Shown here in pieces: positions 34,540 through 47,745 of a stretch of 64,000 bases of DNA. The notes beneath the pieces were generated by a model that was given only the letters and a program-made list of their open reading frames with translations, did no database searches and had not been told where the DNA came from. The translations under genes and the position numbers were made by a program. The number at the start of each line of letters is the position of its first letter. The stretch's first letter is position 1. The stretch spans positions 16,317,097 through 16,381,096 of the forward strand of contig CM051457.1 in assembly GCA_028274465.1 (NCBI GenBank), in the 5' to 3' direction. Origin of the DNA: Plantago ovata (Eukaryota; Streptophyta; Magnoliopsida; Lamiales; Plantaginaceae).

Positions 34540-34902
34540 ACACATCACATGACACCTCTTGGCTTGCCTGAAAAAACTGTATTTCACTGAACATTCATAT
34601 CTAGATCTGAGCAACATTTAAAACATCTATCTATCTATGTGCTGAAATTCATTTACTGTAACAACTCTATCGATCAATGCAGATGCAAATACGACTCAAG
34701 TAAATGCATATTTTGAATAAAATAAATGAATGAAGCCAGTCAGATTGTAAAGCAGAATATATAATACACTACACTACAGTCTACAGCATGAGAATGAACC
34801 GCAAACAGAACAAAAGAAATAAAGGTAGGAACTTTTGAAAGAACAGTGTTTCCAGGAATAACTTACAGTGAAATGAATGAAACTTGTTTTGTGTTTGACA
34901 AG
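34540..34902. other. Shared 3' flank of convergent MYB and TRM-like genes
   Basis: 363 bp between two stop codons facing each other. The 3' UTRs probably abut or overlap here. AATAAA-like signals occur at 34717 (plus) and in T-rich context on the other strand. Confidence 0.5.
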
Positions 34903-37900
34903 TTAAAGAACCAAGATATCAGCAACTACTTCATCTATCAAAGAATTAAGAATGCGAGACTCAATCTGTACCCCGAGTTCAAACGCTTCGAGTTCAAAGT
35001 CAAGCCATCTCCCATACTGGCTGCTCATATCCTTATCCACAATATCATCAACCATGGAGTCTCCTAAACCACTCCACCCCGAAATTTCTTTATACACATC
35101 TTCTGCTAATCTTTCCTTTTTCTTGACAACTGATAAACCTTTAGCCCACAGCCTGTATCCTCCATTAACATAATGGCTGCACCGCAGCTCCAAGCATTCA
35201 TTCACAGAATCAAACAGAAGCCTTCGGTTACTTTTAATGCCTAGTTCACAGTCACCAAAACTCCCTTTTCGACATTCAAGTTGATTAAATAGATGATGGT
35301 CGATCATCTCAGTAGCCTTGCCCAGTGCATAGTTTTTAAACATCAGCTCTACATTAAACAGAATCTGACTGATGTACTCTAGTTCAGATGCTCGTTTCCC
35401 ATGCCGACTCAAGGTTAACGTGGACGTAGTGCCTTGCTTTTTAGTGAAACTTCTGGCAAAAATTGAGGAAGCCGAGTCCGATAACTCAGTATGTCCATTT
35501 GGAATGAATGTAGTGAAAGAATATGGTAGCTCTTCACGAGCTATAGTAGAAGAACACTGATCGCCACCTGTAATAGTTTACATGCTGTTAGTTCAATTTA
35601 TTATCACAATCCTGATCTGGATAACAAACGAACCACCACTAACCTGCCATACCACTACTTTCAGTATCAGCTGCATTAGTTGAATTATAACTCTCCAGGG
35701 ATGAAGAATGTTCGAGAACTGAAACTGGACTAGGAAGTCGAGAATCAAGATACATTATGGCTTGGTTGCAATGCATACCCCTTTCTTCAAGAAGCCCCTG
35801 TGTACCACATCAAAGTCACTTACTTATTAGCATTTGAACATGAGATGCAAGTTCACAAAATTTCTAACAGTTAGGCATACAGGTGAAGTTCCACTTCAAA
35901 CGCTTCATGCATACAACAGTATTAGCAATAAAAGTTTATTTCTTATACGAAAATTATTTTTGCTAGCAACGTTCGAACTTTTTTACAATAAAAATTGTAT
36001 ACTTCATTCATGAATCAAAAAGAGCAAATAAATGAGGAGACAAATATGTCATCACAAGTTAGAAAGGCGAAATACCCCTAGTGTACAATGGATCTTGTCA
36101 GGAAAGGATTTTCATTTACTAAAGTGTAATGCTTACAATGAAACTTTTTCTATCCCTAGTTAATCAGCTATCACCATCAGACAAATGATAATCAAATGAG
36201 CATATCATGACTGCATGAGTAGTATGTAATCTAAAGGTTCAGATGTCAGGTAAGAAACAGCTATAGATAAATTCAAATGTTATTAAACTTGAAGACAGAA
36301 GAGAAAGCAAATCCACAATTAAGTCAAGAGAGCAGGATTGTAATACCATAGTACTATTTGTGTTGCGTCCATCTTCAGCTTTATTATCTTCTGCCATTGT
36401 TGAGCTAGCTAAGGAAGCTACCTCAGTTTTCTGACGGGGAAACTCAACCATCTCGGTTAATTCCTTTAGTTTTTGCTCTAAAAGAGAGCTTAATGCATCA
36501 CCTCCTTTAAGATTATTCTCGAGGAAAGAAAACCTTGAAACACTCCCATCTGAACCCAGCAATGTCCTTTTACTTCGAGAATCTTCTGAAAATATACTGT
36601 AGCCTTTCCCAATCTCAAAAGGCTTGTTTGATCGTGACAGCGGAGATGTGAAGGTAAAAGAGACAACATCAGTTCCGTTCTTGGCACTATCTTGTTCCCA
36701 AGAATTTTGATTATCAGACATGGTTCTAGATTGACCTTCCCGCTCATCATTTTCCACTCTATTTGTCTCAGAATGGTAAGTACCGTCAATAGACCGTTTC
36801 TTACGTGTAACTCTTTCTGAGCTAGAACACATTACTTTCCTTTCATCATCCTTGGAATCTGAACTCTGCTTTCTAGAGCTAACTCTTGAGGTTGCAGAAG
36901 CTTTACTAGCATTCCGTTGTCTCGCAGAAGAATCTCCATTAAGCGTTTTTCCATTTTGTATGTTGGACTTCAAAGGCGCTTTTCCCCTATCCCCTATGCA
37001 ATTTTGTTTCTGGTTGTTCTGGCGGAGCACACCTGAACCATTAAGTGTAGATGATTTTTTCTGTGTACTCTTCTGCACTGGAGGTTGACTTTTGAATAGC
37101 TGGTCTGTACATAACTCATTCATCTCTTTCTCTCTGACTGACGTTCTGCCACTATTCAAGCCACCTCTTTTCTGAACATTGGCCTTAGCCTGTAATGCAA
37201 GTGATATGGATTTTCCCTTGTCTTTGGCTTCCGACTCCACAAAATTGCGTACTGACGATGCTCCATCAGAATGTCCATCATAACTTTTATTTATCGACTG
37301 TCCCTTGAGGTTCTTAACAGCACTAGATTCACCCTGCTGTTTCTGAGAAACCTTTGTTCTTTTTTGAGATGCTTGAACCTTTTCTTTCAAATCCTTGACT
37401 TTTAAGGGAGCTGTAGAGGAATTAACCGGGGGCAACTTTGCCTTCGTACCACCCTGAAGTCGAGGCTCAATAATTCTGGCAGCTTCTTCCATAATATGAG
37501 CAGCATCTTTTGGACGGAGCGTATTGGCACTTTTTATAGGAGACATAAGTCGGTGATGAGTTATAGGAATTGATTTGGCTGATTTTGGTGGCAAAATTTC
37601 AGTCTGAAACTTCTCAATTCGGCTCTGTAACGGACTCTGATACTTAGGCCTCGTATCGCCTTGGACTGACAAACTACCAGAGTGCATTATCTGGGGATCT
37701 CGACAATACTCAAGATTTCTCGTTCTGTAATAAGAATCTGAAAGGGATTGAGAATCATATAGTGGTGAAGAATAAGGTTCATTGGATTTTGGCAATGATT
37801 CCAAACCCATAAGTCTGGCAACTACATTAGGGGCCTTTGTTACATAGAAGTCCTCGTCATTAACCGATGAGGCACAACTATAATCGCTGCTGCCTCTAAT

Positions 37901-38334
37901 ACTCGACACCGCAGCTACTTCATCCTCATCCACCTAGACATTTTAAAAAACAAGATAAGAATATGTTTCTATTCATGTTCAAAATAAAATAAAAAAGCTA
38001 CAAACTCATTTCCTACAATGGGTTTCCCTTACCATTTGAATCCTGGTTGATGGCAAGTTCCGATCACTCCGTTTCTTCTGTTTTGATTGCTCTACATAAA
38101 GAGAAAAATAATCAAGCTTTATTTTAGCAATCATATTTTCTAGAGCTTGCCTAAGTACATCTAAATCCAGGAACATGAAACAGAAAAACTACGACGGAAA
38201 ATCAAAGTAATGATTATTATACCAGGTACATCAGATTTGCCTGAGAACAATTTCTTTCGAGATTTCCCCTTCCAATCAAACAGCTGCAGGAATCCACCAA
38301 CATAATTTCCGCTCTTCGGCCCTTGTTTCTCCAT
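34903..38334 (-). CDS. TRM6/7/8-like TON1-recruiting-motif protein (DUF4378)
   Basis: Exons in transcription order: 38334-38223, 38091-38033, 37933-36347, 35797-35644, 35567-34903; all GT/AG, phases join into 858 codons. N terminus MEKQGPKSGNYVGGFLQLFD with a following basic FDWKGKSRKKLF is characteristic. Then VARLMGLESLP (TRM/LONGIFOLIA signature), LQSRIEKFQTEILPPKSAK, a long Ser/Lys-rich disordered part, LSSLLEQKLKELTEMVE, and the C-terminal DUF4378 region ending in a motif of the IESRILNSLIDEVVADILV form. TRM proteins bring the TON1-TRM-PP2A complex to cortical microtubules and help set the preprophase band, so a role in division-plane placement is inferred. Exon 3 starts with GTG as an internal Val, not a start. 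A 19-codon upstream ORF begins near 38420, and a 5'-UTR intron is likely (38422 to about 38935). Confidence 0.85.
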
Positions 38335-40678
38335 CCCGATACAACAAAGCTATCTATTTCAATTCCCAGAAAGTAAAGAAGCAACAGCTAGGACTAGCAA
38401 CTTTTCAAAACAACTTTCCATCTGCAATTCACCACAACATAATGGCCAATGTTTCAAAATTCAGATTGTGTGTAGCAAAAACAAAGCATTTCACCTAAGC
38501 ATATCAGAAATGCTTTGCCACTACTACCTTACAATTAAATCACAGACTATTATTAGTACAAACAACAAGGTAAATGGGCACAAATGCTTCGAAAAATGAC
38601 CGAATCAATTCGATATAAGCTAGTACAAAATCCAATTTCTTTTTTTCTACATAAAAGAATACTTGAAACTACCTAAGCATAATCAATCTGAAGAAACTCA
38701 ATACAATACATCATATCAAAATTGACCCTCCATCTTCAAGTCAATTTCATCCTAAAACTACTCATGATTGTAAAATTGAATATCCGAACTAGCTACATAA
38801 CAAGATTAACACATAATTTGAACGTACATAGCTCATGATTTAATCTATATGCAAGAAAAATCAAGGAAACAAAGTAAAAGAATTTCGGATTACGAACAGT
38901 AAAACAGAGTCAAATCAAGAAAACTCACACAGCCCAGATGAAATCAAGATCTTCAGAGGCCACCCCTGTTCAAAAGCTGCAATCTTTGTAGGTCAGAAGC
39001 TATTACAATCAAACAAAAACTGGGTATAAAGTTTTGTGTTTTGGTGAGTGAGTGAGCAATGTGGACTAGTGGAGTGAAAGGATAGTCACCGTTGGGCAAT
39101 AAATGATGAGGAAGTGGAAATTGCAGGTTGGAGACAAATTTAAAAAAACAAGAAATTGTTCTAAAATTGAAGATTTTGCTTTCTTGACTTTTTTAGAGAA
39201 AAAAAATGGTTTGAAAAGGAAATTGAAATTTGTCACTTTCAGAAAAGGTTAAAAATGGGGTAACGTCTCTTTGCATTTCAAATTCAAGAGTAGGGAAGGG
39301 AAGGAACGTATGGGGCCCACTTACGGAGTTTAAGGTTTATTGGGTACAGGAGAGGAGGGGGAGACTGTTGTTGTTGCAAATGAAATTGGTTAAATTACAT
39401 TGCTGACCCTTTTTTTTATTTCGAATTCATGAAATCATCTAATTTGGCATACAAAGATAAATTAGGTATGAAAATTCGGCTTCTCGGAAATTATACCAAT
39501 GAACCACGGTTATGATTAAGTTATAGATCTCTACACATGTCCCATATCATGTGTAGACATGAAATGGGACACGAAAAAGTGGAATAGGAGATCCGCACCG
39601 TCTACACATCTCTTGATAAATAGAGGTGAAAAGCATTTTTATTACAAAATGTTTTAGTCATGTTATTTACCCCGTTGGAACCTAGCAATATCCTCAGTGA
39701 TGCTAATTAAGCCAATAGGATCCAAGTCTCGAACCCTTCATCATGGTTTTGAAATCGACCTGGCTCTGAAGAAAAACAACTCCGTTTGATGATATATTCA
39801 TAAATGATGAACATAAGAGTCAGATACTACCCCTAGCTAGAAGGAAGCCTTGACTACTGATCTGTTATTCGACTTTTGGCCCATGAAAAACTTGGTCTTC
39901 CAGGTCTAGCAATGTGGTTACAATTGAGCTTCACATTGGGGTGTGTGTGCGCGTGTGCGGGGGAGGGTAATACCAAATTCAAACCCCAAAAATATGTATT
40001 GGGTATGGTCTTGTGTTACCCCAAGTATAGGATTGAACTTGGGTGGGCACTACTCCAGAGTCCACCCATTGCCAAAACCATTAAATACCATTAGTAAATA
40101 TAAAATCAGTGTTGGGTTCGGTAATTCGCTTAGCCTGAGCTAAACCCTCTATAGTAGAACTTCAGTATGCACGTGTTTTTAAAACATTGTTTTTTTTTCT
40201 TTTTCTAATTGCGATATACACCATCCAAACAATGCAGAAATCAATGTTCCAACTTGCAAATGAATATTAACTAATATCAACAATAGTGCATGATTTGGGT
40301 AAAAATTGATTTTATATAATTATATTTAAGAACTACTTGTATATTATTGTGGGTAAAATATGTAGTAAATATATATAGTAGGTAATATAATAGCTATAAG
40401 AAGAATGATGATCAGAGTGGTATGGTGGCCGGAAAACCAATCGTAATTTCTACTTGTATTATTTCTGGGGAAATTTATACAGAGTAACAATACAATGACC
40501 AATATTGCTTATATTTTTTGAAGCCTAAGGTGATTTTATATATGAATTTTAGCTCATATCATGACTAATTACCTAGTGACAATAGTGTCCATTTACAACT
40601 GTATACAAAACATTATATGATAGTGACCTCGTACCTCTTGCTACAAGTTTTATAGTTTCATCTCTGAATCTAACTGTA
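38335..40678. other. 5' region of the TRM-like gene and spacer
   Basis: Contains the presumed 5' UTR and leader intron of the TRM-like gene, then AT-rich spacer. Around 39940-40140 a GTGTGTGCGCGTGTGCGGG run and GGATTGAACTTGGG (like a pol III B box) suggest repeat debris. No gene. Confidence 0.4.
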
Positions 40679-40745
40679 TACTTCTTTCGTCCCAAAATTA
40701 GTTTAACACTTAGTGTGGTTAACTTTTTGGGACGAACTAAGTACT
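40679..40745. mobile_element. Short Stowaway-like MITE remnant
   Basis: Inverted ends TACTTCTTTCGTCCCAAAA and, on the other strand, a matching TAGTTCGTCCCAAAA block, about 70 bp, in TA-rich flanks. Confidence 0.5.
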
Positions 40746-41269
40746 AGTATACGTGGTCGGAACAACTTGGATGTATATATTAATTTGAGCTACTAAATAT
40801 TTGAATATTCAATGAAATTATATCCGACATCTCGGTACTAAATTCTTGTAGGTATTTTAATAATTTTATTTCATATGAACCAATTAATGATTGATCACGA
40901 GTAGAAGAGTTGGCTATTAAAGTGTCATAACAGTGATTATGTCATAAATGCTTATAATAACATCCTAAAACCACTTAAAAAGTGACATGTCGATCGGCTC
41001 GTATAGTGTCGGCTAACGACCTGACAACTTTTATCTCCACTTTAGTTTAAATAGTTATCTATGTTAGTTTAAAACAAAACAAAAAAAAAAAAACACTAAA
41101 ATCTCGCTATTTTTTCATTTGGCTGCAAACACGAAATATTTTCATGAAATTCCAAAATCACCCCACTCCAACAATCTAGGTTCTTTTAATTACTTTTGAC
41201 GCCCTTTTTATATGTTCATATTACATTTAATTCCCTACTACTTGAAATATATATTATAAATTAGGACAA

Positions 41270-42115
<846 letters not shown>

Positions 42116-42723
42116 CATTCAAATATATTATTCAAATTTTTAGAGCCCCTTCTAGTCTTTTCACTCACCCACCAAACTAGGGTTTCCTATAATTTCGACT
42201 ATATATAAATAGACATCAATGGCCCTCCAAGATTTGCACACACACATACATACACTCTCTCTAAACCTCTTCTTGTTTTTAGCCGTTTCATAAAAGAAAA
42301 AAAAAAAAAAATCCTCTTCTTGCTTGGCTTGGTGTTCTTCATCCTCCCCAAACAACTTCATCTCCACAAAAAACTCACTTTTCCATTTCCAACAAGTACT
42401 GATCTCACTCTCATTCACATGAAAATAGTTGTTATTTGAATAATTATTGTTTCTTTATCTATATTTTGTGTTGATTTTCGTGAAGAAAATTGAAGAGTGG
42501 TGATATGTGATTACATTAGTTTGAAGTCTTTTCCTAGGACTAAAATTCAACAAATCAACTTGGTATCATTTCAAACACACATCAAAAGGCTTAAAATAGT
42601 AGATCTAAGTGATCACCAGTGAATCATCAATTTTTACTTTGATTTGGATGTGATCAGGTTCAATGAGCTAACTATTGTTTACTTTAATCCGGTTCTCATA
42701 GGGTTCAGAAGTTGAAGAAAATC

Positions 42724-44123
42724 ATGAGTACCGAAACATCTTGGGGTTGTGAATCGGATGTCCATACTTGTGCTCATTGTGGTACTTCTACAACTCCACT
42801 TTGGAGAGTTGGTCCATCTGGACCTAAGGTAAACTAATATTTCTAATTTTTTCCCTATATGTGGGTAAGTTGAAAACTAAGCTTATATAATTTCTAAATG
42901 TATCTTCTTGATAAAAATGTGTGATAATAAATTTGTCTTGACGGTTGTTGTAGAAAGTTTTTCTCTATGGTTTTAAAATTTATAGAAGATTCTTTCTCTA
43001 TGTGTCTCTAAATTCAAAATGGACTGTAGTATTGGACCCATTAATTCTAAAATATAATTATTCACTTTTTAGGCAAATATTTATCCTTGGTAGGTAATGT
43101 ATTTAATTAAATTTCTCATTTTTCTATGTGTTACTACAATTTTTCTTTTTTCCTAATTTGTTTAAATTTAGATGTTATAAATTTCGTAATTCTTTTTAGA
43201 GTTTTGTAATAATACCCCAAAAATTGTAAAGAATTGAAATTTTTCCCCCAATGTTTATACATGGTGCGAGCTCAACCCTAAACGTTTTAGGGTTGCGACT
43301 TACCCCTAATATTTTCAAATGTGTGTGAATTTCCCCGATACCAATTAGTAAATTCCATAGTTTTGATGCAGCAAATAGCAACCCTAAACCAATTAGGGAG
43401 AAATGTTCACCAAGTACAAATTTTAGGAGGTACAATGATAACCTTGCAAAAAAATTTTGTCGGTTAGCAAAAATAACCAAACTTAATGGGGGATATTGCC
43501 ACTTATTGTTACCAAATTTGATATAAGGTTACTATTAATTAATACTACCTCTTATTCAAAATGTACAGTAAATTTATCACCGGGAATTGTCATTATTATT
43601 CAAAATACAATTAATTATGCATAGTAAAATGAAAATGCAACAATTATAATTGCAATTTGAAATTGAAAAATGATTCAATGGAAAGTTATTCAAAGCACCC
43701 AACAGATAAATTATTTTTAGCAATTCCAAATTGACAAAAAATTTAAATATTTTGAGGAGGAGGTAGTATGTAACGAATTGCGATAGCTATTTGCGATAGA
43801 AGACCCAAGCCTTTAAGATGTTAGGTGGAGAGATTCTAGTATGTGTCTTATCTTTTTCATTTTTCAATTTTTTCTCAATAAGATCTAATTGGTAATAATT
43901 GTCTTGGCTTTAGACACTATGCAATGCATGCGGAATTAAAGAAAAGAGAAAAGCCAGTATGGGAGTGAAGAAAGACAAAAAGAAGAAGAAGAAATCCGCA
44001 AGGGAGAAGGAGTTTAGCGAAAGCAGCACTGAAGACACTGGCCAAACGAAGGCGATGATGAGTGAGGCTGAGCAAGCCGCTTATACATTGATAGCTATGT
44101 CTCGTCATGTTGTTAATGTCTAG
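42724..44123 (+). CDS. Small B-class (LLM-type) GATA transcription factor
   Basis: Exons 42724-42828 and 43914-44123, GT/AG, 104 codons. One zinc finger, C-x2-C-x18-C-x2-C, is split by the intron: CAHC ... WRVGPSGPK in exon 1 and TLCNACG in exon 2. Next follows a basic patch (VKKDKKKKKKSAREKE). The end, EAEQAAYTLIAMSRHVVNV, lies where GATA15/16/17-type proteins carry the LLM domain (L-LM-LS-G-VYA). It is diverged here. B-GATAs act in greening, cytokinin response and growth. A TATA box (TATATAAATAG, near 42202) precedes a long leader. The intron's last third (43551-43913) recurs downstream. It is the only copy in this window that keeps both finger halves. Confidence 0.9.
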
Positions 44124-44252
44124 TTTGTTGTCTTTTTAAAAATTCAATACCTTTTTATGGTGGAATACTAATTGAGGCATAATAAATTAGAATGTTTAAA
44201 GTAATAATGCATTTTGCCATAATTTTGTACTATATAGAGTAAGTATTAATTG

Positions 44253-44762
44253 ATACTACCTTTTATTTAAATTGTATGGTAAACTGGTCATTGGGAGTAG
44301 TCATTATCATTCAAACAACAATTAATTGTGCATCGTAAAATGAAAATGCAATCATTATAATTGCAATTTGAAATTGAAAAATAATTTAATGGAAAGTTAT
44401 TCAAAGCACCAAACAGATAAATTATTTTTAGCAATTCCAAATTGACAAAAAAATTAAATATTTTGAGTAGGAGGTAGTATGTAACCAATTGCGATAACTA
44501 TTTATTTGCGATAGAAGACTCAAGCGTAAATTATTTTTAGCAATTCCAAATTGACAAAAATATTAAATATTTTGAGTAGGAGGTAGTATGTAACCAATTG
44601 CGATAACTATTTGCGATAGAAGACTCAAGCGTTTAAGATGTTGGGTGGAGAGATTCTAGTATGTGTCTTTCCTTTTTCATGTTGGGTGGAGAGATTCTAG
44701 TATGTGTCTTTTTTGTTGTGTCTTCTTTTTGTATTTCTTCACTCCCAAACTGTTTTTTTGCA
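44253..44762 (+). repeat. Duplicated GATA intron-end segments with inverted exon shard
   Basis: 44253-44690 repeats the end of the GATA intron (43551-43850), and part of it (TAAATTATTTTTAGCAATTC ... GATAGAAGACTCAAGCG) is doubled again at 44525-44635. At about 44718-44751 the sequence is an inverted piece of GATA exon 2 (reverse complement reads TTTGGGAGTGAAGAAATAC). Confidence 0.7.
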
Positions 44763-45717
44763 ACCATAATAATTGCAATTTGAAATTGAAAAATATTTAA
44801 ATGGAAAGTTATAAAAAGCACCCCAAAAGATCAATTATTTTTAACAATTCCAAATTGACAAAAAAAATTAAATATTTTGAGTAGGAAGTAATGCGTAGCT
44901 AATTGCGATAGAAGACTCATGGGTTTAAGACATTGAGTGGAGAGATTCTATTATGTGTATTATCTTTTTCATCTTTTTTCTCTAAATATCTAATTAAGGC
45001 AATTATTTTCTTGGCTTTACCTACTCTGCAATGCATGCGGGATCACAGAAAAGAGAAAAGCCAAATTTGGGAGTGAAGAAAGACAAAAGGAGGAAGAAGA
45101 AATCCGCAAGGGAAAAAGAGCTTAGTGAAAGTAGCAGTGAAGACACTATAGCCAAACGAAGACTTTTCCCTCACCCACCAAACTAGGGTTCCCCATAATT
45201 TTGGGTATAAATAGCCACCATTGTTCTCATTGGCCCTCCAAGATTGGCAAACACAAAGACATATATATACACTCTCTAGATCTCTTTATGCTTGCTTAGT
45301 GTTATTCATCTCCCCAAACAACTCACTTTTCCATTTCATACAAATACTGATCTCACTCCCATTCAATTGAAAATAGTTGATATTTGAATAATTGTTGTTT
45401 CTTTATCTATTTTTTTGTGTTGATTTTCGTGAAGAAAATTATAGAGCTGTGATATGTGATTACCTTAGTTTGAAGTCTTTTCCTAGGATTAGCATTCAAC
45501 AAATCAATTTGGTATCATTTCAAATACACATCAAAATTAAAATATATAGTAGATCTATCTAAGTGATCATTAGTGAATCATCAATTTTTACTTTGATTTG
45601 GATGTGATCGGTGAACCAACTTCATTGCTTTAATCAGGTTCTCATAGGGTTCAGAAGCTAAACAAAATCATGAGTAATGAAACATCTTGGGATTTTGATT
45701 TGAAAAATCTTGAGTAG
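44763..45717 (+). pseudogene. GATA tandem unit 1: intron end + exon 2 fragment + promoter + exon 1 stub
   Basis: The exon 2 copy starts at 45021. Its acceptor TTTAG is TTTAC, and one extra base shifts the frame after KRKA. At about 45163, inside exon 2, the sequence jumps to the GATA promoter (CTCACCCACCAAACTAGGGT, TATAAATAG near 45205, then the leader). It ends in an exon 1 stub: MSNETSWDFDLKNLE and stop (45670-45717). The Cys pair of exon 1 is absent. Confidence 0.85.
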
Positions 45718-46615
45718 GAGGTAGTGCGTAGCTAATTGCGATAACTATTTGCGATAGAAGGCTCATGGGTGGAGAGATTCTAGTATGTTTATTATCTTTT
45801 TCATTTTTTCTCTCAACAAGATTTAATTAAGGTAATTATTTTCTTGGCTGGAGAAATTCTAGTATGTGTATTATCTTTTTCATTTTTTCTCTCAACAAGA
45901 TATTATTAAGGTAATTATTTTCTTGACTTTAGACACTATGCGCAATGCATGCGGAATCAAAGAAAAGAGAAAATCCAATTTGGGAGTGAAGAAAGACAAA
46001 ATGAAGAAGAATAAATCCGCAAGGGAAAAAAGGCTTAGTGAAAGCAGCAATGATGACACTAGCCAAACAAAGACTTTTCACTCACCCACCAAACTAGGGT
46101 TCCCCATAATTTTGGATATAAATAGCCACCATTGTTACCACTGGCCCTCCAAGATTGGCAAACACACAGAAACATACACTCTCTAGATCTCTTTTTGCTT
46201 GCTTAGTGTTCTTCATCTCCCAGAACAACTCATTTTTCCATTTCATACAAGTATTGATCTCACTCTCATTCACTTGAAAATAGTTGATATTTGAATAATT
46301 GTTGTTTCTTTATCTGTTTTTTGTGTTGATTTTCGTGAAGAAAATTGTAGAGCTGTGATATGTGATTACCTTAGTTTGAAGTCTTTTCCTAGGATAGGAT
46401 TAGCATTCAACAAATCAACTTGGTATCATTTCAAATACACATCAATATTAAAATATACAGTAGATCTAAGTGATCATTAATGAATCATCAATTTTTACTT
46501 TGATTTGGATGTGATCAGGTTCAATGAGCTAATTTGTTTGCTTTAATCAGGTCCTCACAGGGTTCAGAAGCTAAAGAAAATCATGAGTAATGAAACATCT
46601 TGGGCCGGGTTGTGA
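45718..46615 (+). pseudogene. GATA tandem unit 2: intron end + exon 2 fragment + promoter + exon 1 stub
   Basis: The exon 2 copy starts at 45933 with a good acceptor (TTTAG) but a 2-bp insertion in the Cys codons (TGCGCAATGC for TGCAATGC). At about 46073 it jumps to the promoter at the same place as unit 1. The exon 1 stub at 46583-46615 reads MSNETSWAGL and stop. A chimeric open frame (45866-46186) runs from intron through exon 2 into promoter sequence. Confidence 0.85.
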
Positions 46616-47067
46616 TTTGAAACATCTTGAGTAGGAGGTAGTACGTAGCTAATTGCGATATCTATTTGCGATAGAAGGCTCATGGGTTTAAGATGTTGGG
46701 TGGAGAGATTCTAGTATTTGTATTATCTTTTTCATTTTTTTCTATCAACAAGATTTAATTAATGTAATTATTTTCTTTAATGGAGAGATTCTAGTATGTG
46801 TATTATCTTTTTATTTTTTCTCTCAACAAGATTTAATTAAGGTAATTATTTTCATGACTTTAGACACTATGCAATGCATGCTAAATCAGAAAAAAGAGAA
46901 AAGTTAATTTGGGAGTGAAGAAAGACAAAAAGAAGAAATCCGCAAGGGAAAAAGAGCTTAGTGAAAGCAGCAGTGATGACACTAGCCAAACGAACACGGC
47001 GATGAGTTAGGCTGAGCTAGTTGCTTATATACTGATGGCTATGTCTTGTCGCGTTGTTTATGCCTAG
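46616..47067 (+). pseudogene. GATA terminal copy: intron end + full-length broken exon 2
   Basis: The exon 2 copy starts at 46864 with a good acceptor, then CNAC is followed by TAA. Two more stops fall near 47008 and 47019. The C terminus keeps LMAMSCRVVYA and a stop at 47065-47067, closer to the family LLM ending than the intact gene. The 3' flank (TTTTTATGGTGGAA ... GAGGCATAATAAATTAG) matches that of the intact gene, so this is the far end of the amplified array. Confidence 0.85.
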
Positions 47068-47745
47068 TTTGGTGTCTGTTCTACAATAAAATACTTTTTT
47101 ATGGTGGAACTGAGGCATAATAAATTAGTGATAAATTACCAAAAGCTTAAAGTAATAATACATTTTCCCATATTTTGTACTACCTAGCTTTAGCTTTCAG
47201 GCTCCATGACATGCATTATGTTAATTATGTACTGATCTCAAGGTATATTGCACTTTTGGCACCTTGAATTACTTCTCATATTTTTATTTGTTCCCTTATA
47301 GAAGTGCTAGACCCATGCCAAATGATTGTGGGTGGAGAAACAAAAACCACTCAACCCTCTTAACCAATCGCAAACACAAAAGCAAAAAGTGGAGAAATCA
47401 AATCTCAACCGAATATGAGATTTAAGGACGAAAAACACAATTTACTAACCCTGTGATCTTCATAAAGAATTCAACTATAACAATGTTCATAATGAGATTC
47501 ACAAATTTATTTGATTACAATTCACAACCATGGCCCTCGAGTAAAATTAATCGACTTAAAAACATGCCAACACTCATGAACTTTCGTACTAAAAACATTA
47601 ATTAATCGAAAGAGGGCAAATTCTTTACATAAACTGATGAAGAAATGATCGATGAATCTATAAAGGAAAAAAAGACCTGATGATTCAATGGTCTCTCTTT
47701 GCCATATGTTCATAAAAATGAGTTTCTTGATCTGATTTAGAAATG
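47068..47745. other. Intergenic, no gene seen
   Basis: GATA 3' flank, then AT-rich spacer up to the DUF3511 gene's stop. No supportable ORF. Confidence 0.5.
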
